Assembly (NCBI GenBank): GCA_900128395.1
Contig: LT649434.1
Location: 1-26,514, forward strand
Direction of reading: 5' to 3'
DNA length: 26,514 nt
From: Stramenopiles sp. TOSAG23-2
Lineage: Eukaryota > Sar
Positions 11,801-20,830 of this stretch are shown one piece after another (the first letter of the stretch is position 1; each line of letters opens with the position of its first letter). Both the position numbers and the translations under genes were made by a program. A model generated the notes under the pieces. That model was not told the DNA's origin and ran no database searches. It saw nothing but the letters and a program-made list of their open reading frames with translations.

Positions 11801-14800
11801 TTATATCCTGTCATAAAATTACTTTTGTTGTTGTTGACCTGTTTCGTGGAAAAGCTTAAAATCGATTTATAATAATCTCGCACATGCTCTTTTAATTGAG
11901 ATACCATGTATTGTCGCATTTCCGGAGACCAAATGGCTTCTGGTGTATCATAATCACCAACAAGGATCGTTGCAAATTCCTGATAGCTATGCGTAGATAA
12001 AAAACAAACTAACGCATCTGGTAAAATAAATGATAAATAACTTTTCTGACCATTGCGTCGTAAATTATTTTTCAATGGAAAAACTTGATGCTCGTGTGTC
12101 ATTTTTAACAAACATGATATTGCCTCTACCGTGCGTGTCGCATTACCATCGTAAATTAATGCAAAGTAGAAAATTCCAGTCAAATAAAGCTTTCCAATAA
12201 CAGACGCATTGTTTTCTATTATTATAGCAATCAAAGTTGCTGCTTGGCCGACAATTTTTTCATCACGTGCTAGTAAACATGAAGCAATAATAGGCAAAAG
12301 CGCTTTGCTACATAAAATAGTTCGCACAGTTGGAAGTGGCCAAACCGATGCATTGTTTTTAGGATTAAATACACTATGCGATGCGCATAATCCACGTAAC
12401 GTCTCTAAAGATCTTGATGCCATCATACTTTCTGGACTACCTGCCTTTGCACTTGGAACCACACGTAAAATTCTAATACAAGCATTTAAACCATTTGCGT
12501 CAACAAAATTATCAATTTCATATGGGAAATATTTACCTAAAATTTGTATTGCACTTAGGGTTTTTGAAATAATACTAAATAAATAATCGGATGATCCACC
12601 AGATCCGCTACTGCTATTATTAAGATCATCTTCCATGTCATCATCCACATCGCTATTTTCATGGAGATAAAATCCATGATTTTCCGCAGCATTTACTTCA
12701 ATAAATTCAGATAATGATGAAAGTAAATCCCCTAGTGTATTTAACGCCTCTCCGACACGTGTTGCTGCTAATGCATCATGGTGGAAGGAAACAAGCACCT
12801 CTAGTATCGAAAGTAAAGTCCCAAGTGTTTTGTTTTTTACATAATTAGTATGAATATTTTTTACAATCTCTTTTAATACGCCATTATGAACCATATGAAA
12901 TAAATATGGTGTTTCTAACTTTTCGATTGGAAAATCTCTCGCCGAATGACGCAATGATAGCATTGGTGCTAAAAAATAATGTCCAATTTTCACAGCTTCC
13001 TCATGTGCTTTATATTTAATTTTAAATTCTTTGTAATTCCAAGTTACATAATCGATTTTTCGTTTTTCCCTTACTGTAGTTGCAAGTAGGCTATTGTTCA
13101 GATCATTAGCGTTCTTCTTCCCGGTGCTTGCTGGTTTTGTAATATCACTTTTAGCAATAGTAGATTTTGTTGAAATATGTATCGATGTTGCACGACCTTG
13201 TTCCAATGATTTGATTTCATTTTCCAAGCGTATACGAAGCTCCTTCCTACATGATTCATTCCACACTAATTTTGCATGATAATGATCATGTTGCAATGCT
13301 AAGAAAAATCTTTCCCATTTTGGTGCTAAGTCTGTAGCCATGCCTTCCCCTGGAAGTGGCGACGATGAACGACCATTTGTTACTTCAGTCAATATGTTAT
13401 AAAATACATCTGGTAATATATTAGATAAAATTGACAAACCTTCTTGAAAATCGTCCATCCATAACGAAAACATGAAACGACTTTGTTTGCGAATACGCTC
13501 ATTTCTTCCAAAAAGTGCACTATGGAAATGAGACAAAGCTGTGCCGTCGCACAATACATCGTATCTTAATTTTGAAACAAAATCAATGTTTGTATCATGA
13601 TCAGCATAAATGAGCTGATTGGTCGAATTGGTAGTGATTTGCCTTGGTGGTGGTGGTCGAAAATTTTTATTATTTTTAGATGATATTACAATTTCACGCA
13701 TAATCAACGCTGCTAAATCATTTATTGATGGCGCATCAAATGAAAAAAGGCCCATTAATATGCTATGATCTGCTAATAACTTCAATATTGTTTCCCTCGA
13801 TCGTGACGGAGTATTTGTATTTCTAGGTGATATTTCACAAATCAATGATGAAAATAAATCAAGTACATTATGTACAATTAAAATGGATGCGTTGTTATTT
13901 TTACTGAGAGTCGATTCGTTTTCATTTTCAACATTACCATTATTATTATTATTATTGCTTTTATTGCACGAATTTGATAGTAGCTGGATACAAATACGAA
14001 TTCGTTGAAACGACATCAATTCTTCACGTCTATGCTTTTCAGCATAATTAATTCGTTCAATTTTATTTTTATTGGTACTACTACTTCTGCGCCTTTCCTT
14101 TTTGTTGCTATTATTATTATTGTCATTATTATTCATATTATTAGTATTGCTGTTACTATGTTTTACAAAATCAGAATCTTCTCCAGCAATTGTAGTACCG
14201 GGGAGCATCAATGACAATGAGGCATCGTCAAAAATTACCATACGTTTCAATAATTGTAAGATATGATATATCAATAGTGAGCGTGATGGGCCGTTATCAA
14301 TACAGCCATTATTATAGGAAGATGAGATTGTATTACTTTTACTTTGCCCTGCTGCAGACAGAATGCGAAAAAAACGATTAATCATTACTACCACATTTGG
14401 TATGTCTAAAAACGATTCAAAACCATTAATTGCAGAGAGTAATAATTCAAATGCATGCATTAAAAAAACTACATCTTTCGCCCCATCAACAAAACTAGTA
14501 GAATTGATTTGTTGCGCTAAAACGCTCATGCAATTACATAATGCATTTCGATCTTCAAAGGATGTTACACCACTTGCTTCACAGTTACTTGCAAGCAATC
14601 TTGCCATATCAACAAGCACATAATGCATTGCTCCTAAATCATCCCTATCGCTTCTCGCCTGCAAAGCAACAATTGATGCTATTTTTCGAATAAATACACC
14701 TTCCGCCGCTGCTCTATGTGCATAAAAAACTTCACTATTTTTATATTTCATAGTTGAATTATTCAAATTCGTATCGTTTAATGCTACCACACGAGCGTTT

Positions 14801-16029
14801 AACAACATGCGGCACATATGTATATCGCCAAGATATATACGTAATGAATTATTCTCCAAGTGATGTATCATACCACTTAAAACATCATCTCTATTCATGC
14901 AATCATATTCTACGAACGTATCTTCATATAAAATAGTGAATCTGGAATTGCTCATACTCGAACATACTATTGCATATATACGGGAAATTTTAAACCAATT
15001 AACTAATAAATGTTTCTCTAAATCAATATCACCTAAATAATCATCCATTAAGACTAATGAACAATTTCCTTGCATTTGTTGCACCGGGGATAAGCGTTTA
15101 CTAGGTGATAAAGAAGATGAACCTGATGATGGATTGCTGCCGGTGTTATTAGTATTATTGCGGTTGGAACCCGTGGTTGCTGAATAAAAACGCTTTACAC
15201 GTGTTGCAGGAAAAGTTGCAAGTGGTAAATGTTTACCAATACGTGGACCTGATCTTGACCAATCATAGACATTTAAATAATCATCCGTATTAATATTTGT
15301 ACTTCCAACATTGCTTGTAATCAAAAATCCTGATTTTATCAAAAGTGATTCAATTGAAATTGATTTTACATGTCCTTGATCTTTCAATAATTTAAGGCCG
15401 ACTAAGTTCATTCGATTTTCCATTTCATTTATCATTTCATCCCGTCGAGTAAATGCTTCAATAATATATGTTGAACCAGATGAGTCAGTTATTGCTAATG
15501 CATTTTCTAAATCTTGCACAACTGAAACGTATTTTATATTTTCAAATGGTATATTAAAGTAGCTAATATTTGCATCGTTTTTATTTTTCCCTTCTATTGA
15601 TCCTATTTTTAATTTAATGTTAAGTTTTACACGTTGTTTTAATATATCTACTAATTCACTATTAAAATTGATATCATCATTTTCAACATCTCCACTTGCT
15701 TCTTTACGAAATTTCAAAACATCTGCTAATAACCTTGATCTCATAGAGCATGATAATGTCCATTTCGTCGATTTACGTACGGACCATGAGGAATTATTAT
15801 TATTCATTTCAATGGTGAATTCATCTTCATTATTGACATTAGGTTTGATCTCTTTAATATCGCTTAGATTCCATTTCTCTTTTACAGTTGGATCAACCGT
15901 TGCTGCATCAAAAATTATAATACTGGTTTCATTGATACCAAAAATAAAAGCAGACTTTCCAGTCATCCATGAGTGTAAAAATATTAAATATTGTTTATTA
16001 AATTTAACAAACAACTGGAAACATTGCAT
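8677..16029 (-). CDS. DNAJC13: RME-8 / DNAJC13-family endosomal J-domain protein
   Basis: A 2450-residue intronless frame, slightly longer than animal RME-8. The N-terminal PH-like repeats start with HSW...FGINETSI, which aligns with the animal N-terminus and supports the ATG at 16029. The J domain (about 1480-1545) keeps YHPDRNP. Four family IWN repeats are visible: LVWNESCRKEL (about 922), AIWSPEMRQ (about 1368), LIWNREMRG (about 1843) and LQWDGTCREEL (about 2130). YYLRNLCNFEKFPSW before the J domain is also conserved. Family knowledge: RME-8 binds endosomal PI3P, recruits Hsc70, and acts with SNX1 and WASH in clathrin uncoating and recycling. Odd points: the GYF-type module normally between the first and second IWN repeats is missing, with an acidic Ser/Gly linker near 1130 instead; Asn-rich inserts are frequent; and the last five residues (KTFIS) come from a frameshifting tandem duplication. 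Confidence 0.96.
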   Translation of the reverse strand: MQCFQLFVKFNKQYLIFLHSWMTGKSAFIFGINETSIIIFDAATVDPTVKEKWNLSDIKEIKPNVNNEDEFTIEMNNNNSSWSVRKSTKWTLSCSMRSRLLADVLKFRKEASGDVENDDINFNSELVDILKQRVKLNIKLKIGSIEGKNKNDANISYFNIPFENIKYVSVVQDLENALAITDSSGSTYIIEAFTRRDEMINEMENRMNLVGLKLLKDQGHVKSISIESLLIKSGFLITSNVGSTNINTDDYLNVYDWSRSGPRIGKHLPLATFPATRVKRFYSATTGSNRNNTNNTGSNPSSGSSSLSPSKRLSPVQQMQGNCSLVLMDDYLGDIDLEKHLLVNWFKISRIYAIVCSSMSNSRFTILYEDTFVEYDCMNRDDVLSGMIHHLENNSLRIYLGDIHMCRMLLNARVVALNDTNLNNSTMKYKNSEVFYAHRAAAEGVFIRKIASIVALQARSDRDDLGAMHYVLVDMARLLASNCEASGVTSFEDRNALCNCMSVLAQQINSTSFVDGAKDVVFLMHAFELLLSAINGFESFLDIPNVVVMINRFFRILSAAGQSKSNTISSSYNNGCIDNGPSRSLLIYHILQLLKRMVIFDDASLSLMLPGTTIAGEDSDFVKHSNSNTNNMNNNDNNNNSNKKERRRSSSTNKNKIERINYAEKHRREELMSFQRIRICIQLLSNSCNKSNNNNNNGNVENENESTLSKNNNASILIVHNVLDLFSSLICEISPRNTNTPSRSRETILKLLADHSILMGLFSFDAPSINDLAALIMREIVISSKNNKNFRPPPPRQITTNSTNQLIYADHDTNIDFVSKLRYDVLCDGTALSHFHSALFGRNERIRKQSRFMFSLWMDDFQEGLSILSNILPDVFYNILTEVTNGRSSSPLPGEGMATDLAPKWERFFLALQHDHYHAKLVWNESCRKELRIRLENEIKSLEQGRATSIHISTKSTIAKSDITKPASTGKKNANDLNNSLLATTVREKRKIDYVTWNYKEFKIKYKAHEEAVKIGHYFLAPMLSLRHSARDFPIEKLETPYLFHMVHNGVLKEIVKNIHTNYVKNKTLGTLLSILEVLVSFHHDALAATRVGEALNTLGDLLSSLSEFIEVNAAENHGFYLHENSDVDDDMEDDLNNSSSGSGGSSDYLFSIISKTLSAIQILGKYFPYEIDNFVDANGLNACIRILRVVPSAKAGSPESMMASRSLETLRGLCASHSVFNPKNNASVWPLPTVRTILCSKALLPIIASCLLARDEKIVGQAATLIAIIIENNASVIGKLYLTGIFYFALIYDGNATRTVEAISCLLKMTHEHQVFPLKNNLRRNGQKSYLSFILPDALVCFLSTHSYQEFATILVGDYDTPEAIWSPEMRQYMVSQLKEHVRDYYKSILSFSTKQVNNNKSNFMTGYNENADKISNKAFFYHYDPIPPIHYPQLSEEMYCCGYYLRNLCNFEKFPSWKIHDPVELLRAVLDAWRTEKTKAQGDDTMSFTEASLILGLDISTKAKVAALDKKILRKTYFKLARLYHPDRNPSVGKEKFEKINEAYERMILFIDGRVSKADVSAVDKYLNTHQDEHVDIINLSLLLKAQIVLYSNSPEILEKFKYPMYDSLMHIVEQESEFVTNLSGLAVRLMACTAATHAGNAKELMRWGGFDVIIRALRTAIGDDSRKSLYEGCMIALSAFSLTDVGRKAVASSYLAVAAIHESLTSSKEFPVLQASFRAGRNFAFHGTKGERSTFLEKGLFFSMLSWSLGKEISKEGFNVQFVKSAVETLFALSGYRAAGQVGAVWDSEHEYARKALEHLVTRPLVNQCANLLGAEEGSTSIENCMLLLHSEAFTPRLIWNREMRGKVVDYVDNRANELAVSNFLNDDSDDSDDDEEEKKDIDIFNKELNSVKGFSHDILRNQVLVGDVYLRPFVEQEERLKGINIEKFTKDLLEYLFITKNVLNVLGYQSLHLLLDEMSTYKFCVEQIVSQYISVLYAMIGHMRKYSISAYHHNNGSSNNNNNNNNMSNDMQQQQDVYEFTLELILLLLDLLSRNASISILMVDAGIIVDLLHITVVNVFSLKARITCASILAHILEKRVDRVQNTKVSLERILPMPLLKLVCDKTMSGRVPNEFDKLHDTPELQWDGTCREELRMALEHLKSEVAKDGELQGMTSMKWKLPGEDEFQLNYSLHYGKFVVYGVFVKRFLQDPGSTMTVALSDPIGFARALSETMKKTMLDSSQMKSFVLSCQAFVVLLKNYPYVIDEIATLGIISDFLKLLGTFAGNNDNLIFIECFLRNAMVMCTSHVAVEQAAISSGLQAVLLLLHSTLPASSKTLGNASPNSRIASQCLALIERMITIGNDIELLMRQIVNSEFIEILINYLEWESSGAYQKQYHLSNDADDQIDYGTHLRVFSVSILKRLSRNHRTSMKTNKILEKHNKIWSRYKDQDESLYLSRENKTFIS

Positions 16030-16102
16030 TCATAATCAAATCAATCAATCCATCAACAATTACATATATTTATTCTATAAAACGCACACACACAATAAAA
16101 AT
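16030..16102. promoter_or_regulatory. Compact divergent promoter between RME-8 and the L1-domain gene
   Basis: Only 73 bp separate the two start codons, which point away from each other, so 5' UTRs and core promoters of both genes must fit here or overlap coding DNA. TATTTATTCTATAAAA at about 16066-16081 is TATA-like for the rightward gene. A short CA-rich run follows just before its ATG. Confidence 0.6.
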
Positions 16103-16990
16103 ATGGCATCGTCCCCTAACAAACCAGCAATGGAACCGATTAAAATGCAAACAACAAAAGCAGTTTCGGCACTTGTGAAATATGTAAATGGTAAAAAAAC
16201 TAGTAATAACTTATTTGAGGAGGATACCTTTGTAACTTTAATTATTACATTAAGACGTACACCAGATAGTGGCAAAAATAAACCAATACGCTTGACAATC
16301 CCACATTCCTTGTACAATTCCGAAAGTGGTGATTATCAAATGTGTTTATTTGTCAAAGATAAGGACGCATCTAAATTAAAACAACGTTTTGAAGCAACTC
16401 CAGTTACAGGATTGACACAAGTTATAGGTTTACAAAAATTACGTACAGATTACCAACAATATAAAGCAAAGAGAAAATTATGTAGTTCATATGATTTGTT
16501 TTTATGTGATGGTTCTATTTTACCAATGATGACGAAAGCATTAGGAAAAGAATTTTTCAAAAAGAAAAAGCAACCAGTACCAGTTCGTTTAGAAGTGAAC
16601 AATTTAAAAAAAGAAATTGGACGTGCACGTGATGCAACTTATATGTATGTAGGCTTTGGTACAGCTTTAGGTATACGTTCAGCACGGCTATCATTTGATG
16701 AAAATCAAATAGTTGAAAATATCATGGCAATTATTGAAGGTGCTGGTGAAAAAGTACCAAGAAAATGGAAAAATATACAAGCAATGCATATTAAAACACC
16801 AAATTCTGTTGCTTTGCCAATTTATAATAAATTAGAAGCAGATGAAGAGGAGGATGAAGAGGAAGAAAAAGAAGTGAAAAAGAAAGAAACTGTATCCAAA
16901 AAACGTAAGAAAAAAGATGATGAGAAAAAAGATGAGAAAAAAGAAAAGAAAAAAAGCAAGAAAAGCACGAAAAAGAAAAGTCGTCGTTGA
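16103..16990 (+). CDS. Ribosomal L1 domain-containing nucleolar protein (RSL1D1/Utp30/Cic1 type)
   Basis: The protein has 295 residues from the ATG at 16103. Upstream in-frame codons overlap RME-8 and have no family character. Residues about 15-245 form an L1-like domain with family landmarks: IRLTIPHSLY, VIGLQKLRTDY, the YDLFLCDGSI segment, VPVRLEVNNLKKEI, VENIMAIIEGAGEKVPRKW and a closing IKTPNSVALPIY. The C-terminal 50 residues are an acidic run followed by a Lys-rich tail (KKKSKKSTKKKSRR), typical of nucleolar targeting. Family knowledge: these proteins act in 60S pre-ribosome maturation (yeast Cic1/Utp30) or nucleolar regulation (human RSL1D1). It is paired head-to-head with RME-8. The last codons lie in a 160-bp tandem duplication that leaves the frame intact. 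Confidence 0.92.
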   Translation: MASSPNKPAMEPIKMQTTKAVSALVKYVNGKKTSNNLFEEDTFVTLIITLRRTPDSGKNKPIRLTIPHSLYNSESGDYQMCLFVKDKDASKLKQRFEATPVTGLTQVIGLQKLRTDYQQYKAKRKLCSSYDLFLCDGSILPMMTKALGKEFFKKKKQPVPVRLEVNNLKKEIGRARDATYMYVGFGTALGIRSARLSFDENQIVENIMAIIEGAGEKVPRKWKNIQAMHIKTPNSVALPIYNKLEADEEEDEEEEKEVKKKETVSKKRKKKDDEKKDEKKEKKKSKKSTKKKSRR

Positions 16991-17275
16991 ATGTAGAGAG
17001 AGGTGAAAAAATGAGAACGCGCAGGAGAGGAAAATATGATATTCGTATTATATAATATTAAAAAAGCATATATACATCATATATAAAAAAAATTTTATAT
17101 ATATAAAAAGTAAATGCAAGAAAAGCACGAAAAAGAAAAGTCGTCGTTGAATGTAGAGAGAGGTGAAAAAATGAGAACGCGCAGGAGAGGAAAATATGAT
17201 ATTCGTATTATATAATATTAAAAAAGCATATATACATCATATATAAAAAAAATTTTATATATATAAAAAGTAAAT
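16956..17275 (+). repeat. Perfect tandem duplication, 2 x 160 bp, at the 3' end of the L1-domain gene
   Basis: 16956-17115 and 17116-17275 are identical. The unit holds the last 11 codons (SKKSTKKKSRR), the TGA and the early 3' UTR. The first copy ends the real gene, and the second is a non-coding echo of the tail. Confidence 0.97.
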
Positions 17276-17806
17276 TAAAAAGAAAACTAAAATATTTACA
17301 ATTACGTGGGATCATATTTTTTTCAAAATGTCTGTTTTACGGCGTAGTCCTATCACATTGTAAACTACGAAGTATGTGCTTTCATCGCTTCATGTCGGGA
17401 CACCGTGAATTCAACTTAATATATTTAATTAATGCATAATTTATTTTTTAATTTACTCATGATAATTCCTAAGCAAGAAAAGCACGAAAAAGAAAAGTCG
17501 TCGTTGAATGTAGAGAGAGGTGAAAAATGAGAACGCGCAGGGGAGGAAAATATGATATTCGTATTATATAAAATATTAAAAAAGCATATTTTCATAAAAA
17601 GTAAATTAAAGAAAACTTATAATATTGACAATTATCATATTCGTATTTTTTTCAAAATGTCTGTTTTACGGCGTAGTCGTATCACATTGTAAACTATGTG
17701 CTTTCATCGCCTCATGTCGGACACCGTGAATTCAATTTATATTATTATTCATCCATGTTAATATCATATCATACTATAATACACACACACACACACACAC
17801 ACATAT
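17276..17806. other. Convergent intergenic region with an older repeat and (AC)n
   Basis: Spacer between the 3' ends of the L1-domain gene and the Hsp70 gene. It holds the unique downstream part of the duplicated L1 tail (17276-17420), its diverged copy, and an AC run at 17781-17803 directly before the Hsp70 stop. I see no gene. Confidence 0.6.
17472..17742 (+). repeat. Diverged third copy of the L1-gene tail and its 3' flank
   Basis: The segment starts with the same GCAAGAAAAGCACG word as the 160-bp units and then follows 17116-17420 with substitutions and small deletions. Shared words include TCAAAATGTCTGTTTTACGG, CATCACATTGTAAACTA-like sequence and ACACCGTGAATTCAA. It is a partner of copy 2 plus its downstream flank, so a roughly 300-bp duplication came first and the perfect 160-bp one later. 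Confidence 0.85.
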
Positions 17807-20332
17807 CTACGGATCAATATTTTCAATGACAAGACCTAATTCATTTTCCCTTACAAATCCATTAAAATGATTCGATTTTAAATTATTTAAATCAACAAAA
17901 TTACTTCCAGAAATATGATAACCACAACGATTTAAATATGGACGTACAAATTTAGAAAGTTCGTCCAATTTTTGTTCATATACATCAACAGTTGGCATTT
18001 CCGCTATATTTTCATCTTCTACTACTGTATTTATTGATGTAACATCATGTTCTTCTAACCATTCAATTACTTCCATGATTTTCTCTTCAATACGTTCCAA
18101 TTCATCATCGGTCAACTTATTTTTAACTTTTTCATTTGAAATACTGCTATCATCACCTAATAATTTATTATTCACTTCAAATGCAAATTCATTTAAATCA
18201 TTTCTTGCTTCAATTAAACGTTTCTGTTTACGATCTTCCTCCCTATTTTTTTCTGCATCTTTTAACATACGATCAATTTCATCATCTGATAATTGACCTT
18301 TATCATTTGTAATAGTAATTTGATTGCGTTGTCCAGTGGATAATTCTGCTCCATATACAGTTAGCAATCCATTTGCATCCACATCTAATGTTACTTCTAT
18401 CTGTGGCACACCACGTGGCATTGGTGGTAAATTGCTAATTGTAAATTCACCTAATTTATTGCAATCACGTGTCATTTGACGTTCACCTTCAAAAATTTGT
18501 ATAATAACTGCATCTTGATTATCTGTATTAGTAGTAAATACATGTCGTCGTTTAGTTGGCACCGTCGTATTTCTACGTATGACTTTCGTCATGATTCCCC
18601 CAGCAGTCTCCAATCCAATACTTAATGGTAATACATCCAATAATAACAAACGTTGTGTTTTCAAACTAGCTACTCCACTTAAAATAGCTGCTTGAACTGC
18701 TGCACCATATGCCACTGCTTCATCGGCATTTATTGCTTTATTTAATTCTTTTCCATTGAAATAATTACTTATATTTTGTTGTATTCGTGGTATCCGTGTT
18801 GATCCACCAACAAGAACAATTTCATGAATATCGTTTTTAGACATGCCTGAATCTTCTAAGACTCTTTTCACAGGTTCCAACGTCCGTTGAAACCACTCTT
18901 CGCAAATACTTTCCATTTCAGAACGTGTTAATTCAAATGATAAATCAACGCCTTGGAAAAAAGGCTTCACTTCCACCATTGCTTTCAATTCCTTTGATAA
19001 TGCTCGTTTCGCACGTTCACATGATGTGCGTAAACGTCTTGATGCACTTGGATTATTAATTGTTGGATCTGGCAATGCTGGGTTTTCTCTTCGAAACTTT
19101 TTAATAAAATAATCCATTATTAAATTATCAAAATCTTCACCACCTAAATGTGTATCACCTGCAGTTGCTTTCACTTCAAATATACTATTTTGTACACTTA
19201 ATAATGTCACATCAAATGTACCACCACCTAAATCAAAAACGATAATATTTCGTTCCCCACGCTTATCTTTCACAATATCTAAACCATATGCAATAGCAGC
19301 TGCGGTCGGTTCATTGATGATTCTTAAAATTTTCAATCCGGCAATTGCACCTGCTGCTTTTGTCGCATACCGTTGTGAATCATTGAAATATGCCGGTACG
19401 GTAACTACTGCTTTTGTAACTTTTCGTTGTAAATATGATTCAGCTATTTGTTTCATTTTATATAATACCATCGAAGAAATTTCTTCTGGTAAATAATATT
19501 TTTTTTCATTATTGTTATTTTTATTGTTAATTACTTGTATGATTGGTAGATCGGTTGTGACGTTTGATTTCGCATTGTTTTTGGTGGATGAGGATGCCGT
19601 GGTGGTTTTTGTGGTGGTGGTGGTAGAGGTGGTGGTAGAGGTTGAATTATTAGTATCACTATTAGAAAGGGAAGACGAAGAAGAATTGAATAACCCAGAA
19701 TCAACAACATCGAATGGCCAATGTTTACAATCTGATTTCACAATTGGGTCAGATAATCTTCGTCCAATTAATCGTTTTGCATCAAATACTGTACATTTTG
19801 GATATATAGCACATTTACTTTTTGCTGAATCTCCTACTACAGTTTCATTATTTGCAAAGCATACATAACTAGGAGTTGTCTTGTTCCCATTTTCATTGGG
19901 AATAATTTCAACACGATCATTACGCCATACACCACAACAAGAATATGTTGTCCCTAAATCTATACCTATTGCAATATCATCATCATCATCGAATTTATTA
20001 TTATTATTATTATCTTCTTCCTTCAAGGAATTTGATAATAATTCTTGTTCTGCAGGGGTGACTACTATTGGTGTTCCGAAGCCTAAATCTTTTCCAGATA
20101 ATGCCAAAACACCTTGACATTTCTCCATATCCTCTTTAACAAATGTAATTGTAACATATGATTTATCATTTGCTATTTGTATTGTTTCAATGTTTCCAAA
20201 TGATTCAAAAATTTGCTTTATAATTTCTTGTGGTAAATTTTCAGGGAAACCAGCTGCATTGTACATTCTACCATTGTTGTCCGTTGCAGTAGTAGTAGCA
20301 GTAATGTCTTCTAATTTTCGTTTCTTAGACAT
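17807..20332 (-). CDS. Hsp70 chaperone with N-terminal RRM-like domain
   Basis: An 841-residue frame. After a short basic start ([10 protein letters not shown]), residues 22-93 fit an [11 protein letters not shown] (23-30) as RNP2-like strand, helix [13 protein letters not shown], and SYVTITFV (58-65) as RNP1-like strand. A poly-Asn/Asp linker leads to a full Hsp70: IDLGTTYS (124-131), [10 protein letters not shown] (about 369), VGGSTRIPR (about 511), linker DVLPLSIG (about 568), substrate-binding domain with [15 protein letters not shown], and a helical lid. An Asn/Ser/Thr insert of about 45 residues sits in the nucleotide-binding domain after WPFDVV. There is no signal peptide, HDEL or terminal EEVD, so TPR co-chaperone binding by that motif is unlikely, and a cytosolic or nuclear site is inferred. 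Family knowledge: ATP-driven folding of client peptides with J-proteins. The RRM suggests RNA or RNP recruitment, which is inference. Confidence 0.93.
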   Translation of the reverse strand: MSKKRKLEDITATTTATDNNGRMYNAAGFPENLPQEIIKQIFESFGNIETIQIANDKSYVTITFVKEDMEKCQGVLALSGKDLGFGTPIVVTPAEQELLSNSLKEEDNNNNNKFDDDDDIAIGIDLGTTYSCCGVWRNDRVEIIPNENGNKTTPSYVCFANNETVVGDSAKSKCAIYPKCTVFDAKRLIGRRLSDPIVKSDCKHWPFDVVDSGLFNSSSSSLSNSDTNNSTSTTTSTTTTTKTTTASSSTKNNAKSNVTTDLPIIQVINNKNNNNEKKYYLPEEISSMVLYKMKQIAESYLQRKVTKAVVTVPAYFNDSQRYATKAAGAIAGLKILRIINEPTAAAIAYGLDIVKDKRGERNIIVFDLGGGTFDVTLLSVQNSIFEVKATAGDTHLGGEDFDNLIMDYFIKKFRRENPALPDPTINNPSASRRLRTSCERAKRALSKELKAMVEVKPFFQGVDLSFELTRSEMESICEEWFQRTLEPVKRVLEDSGMSKNDIHEIVLVGGSTRIPRIQQNISNYFNGKELNKAINADEAVAYGAAVQAAILSGVASLKTQRLLLLDVLPLSIGLETAGGIMTKVIRRNTTVPTKRRHVFTTNTDNQDAVIIQIFEGERQMTRDCNKLGEFTISNLPPMPRGVPQIEVTLDVDANGLLTVYGAELSTGQRNQITITNDKGQLSDDEIDRMLKDAEKNREEDRKQKRLIEARNDLNEFAFEVNNKLLGDDSSISNEKVKNKLTDDELERIEEKIMEVIEWLEEHDVTSINTVVEDENIAEMPTVDVYEQKLDELSKFVRPYLNRCGYHISGSNFVDLNNLKSNHFNGFVRENELGLVIENIDP

Positions 20333-20508
20333 TTTATTTTTATTTCGCTATAGTTTATATAATAAGTCTTGTGGTTTTTTTCATTTTCTTTCTATTGGTT
20401 TTGGTAATTTGTTTTTTTTTTGTTATTTGATATTTTTTTTGTGTTTACAAATGTGTGTATGCTGGTATGTGTGTTTTGTTGCATACATTGTATTCGATGA
20501 TGATTTTA
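20333..20508 (-). promoter_or_regulatory. Hsp70 upstream region (presumed 5' UTR and promoter)
   Basis: T-rich on the plus strand (A-rich in the transcript sense). It includes one member of a 60-bp repeat pair. I see no clear heat-shock element array (nGAAn triplets). Confidence 0.4.
20391..20450. repeat. 60-bp direct repeat, copy 1 (partner 20709-20768)
   Basis: Identical to 20709-20768, including a ten-T run. On the minus strand it ends ACCAAAACCAATAGA and then enters the Hsp70 leader. Confidence 0.9.
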
Positions 20509-20550
20509 TAAATAATTAGCATAAGAAATTGGAAATCCTTAAAAACAATT
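20509..20550. repeat. 42-bp direct repeat, copy 1 (partner 22112-22153)
   Basis: Identical to 22112-22153 (TAAATAATTAGC...AAAACAATT). Together with the 60-bp pair, it shows that 20391-20550 corresponds to an outer frame at 20709-22153, with a large insertion in the latter. Confidence 0.9.
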
Positions 20551-20665
20551 ACTAAGAAAAATAAGGTTAAAAGTATCACGCATCTCTCTCCTCTCAATCA
20601 AGGTCTGATACGAGGTACCCAGGTATAGTAACATGTACAACCAAATACCATGTTTGTATTACACA

Positions 20666-20740
20666 TCACCCTTGCAATGCTTTTTTCAACTCTGCCTTCT
20701 CTTTTGCATCTATTGGTTTTGGTAATTTGTTTTTTTTTTG
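20666..20740 (-). pseudogene. Possible C-terminal remnant of a small gene
   Basis: A 24-codon open stretch ends ...IDAKEKAELKKALQG and TGA. Its charged helical composition looks like a genuine protein C-terminus. It is preceded in frame by TAA at 20741-20743 and has no obvious acceptor, so it is either the last exon of a spliced gene or a fragment. It may belong with the 56-residue frame at 22142-22312 on the same strand. Confidence 0.3.
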
Positions 20741-20768
20741 TTATTTGATATTTTTTTTGTGTTTACAA
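20709..20768. repeat. 60-bp direct repeat, copy 2
   Basis: Identical to 20391-20450. On the minus strand it runs into the possible C-terminal remnant at 20666-20740. The GT-rich sequence following each copy is related but diverged. Confidence 0.9.
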
Positions 20769-20830
20769 TATGTATAAACACGTGTGTGTTGTGTTTTGCA
20801 CTTTTGTTGCAATTATTATTGTGTTGATGT

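Noticed and set aside
15617-16102. N-terminal extension of the L1-domain protein through the upstream in-frame codons
   Set aside because: That sequence is antisense to RME-8. The L1 homology begins after the ATG at 16103.
19512-19868. Plus-strand open frame with Val-rich repeats
   Set aside because: It is antisense to the Ser/Thr insert and nucleotide-binding domain of Hsp70, so low-complexity coding DNA explains it.
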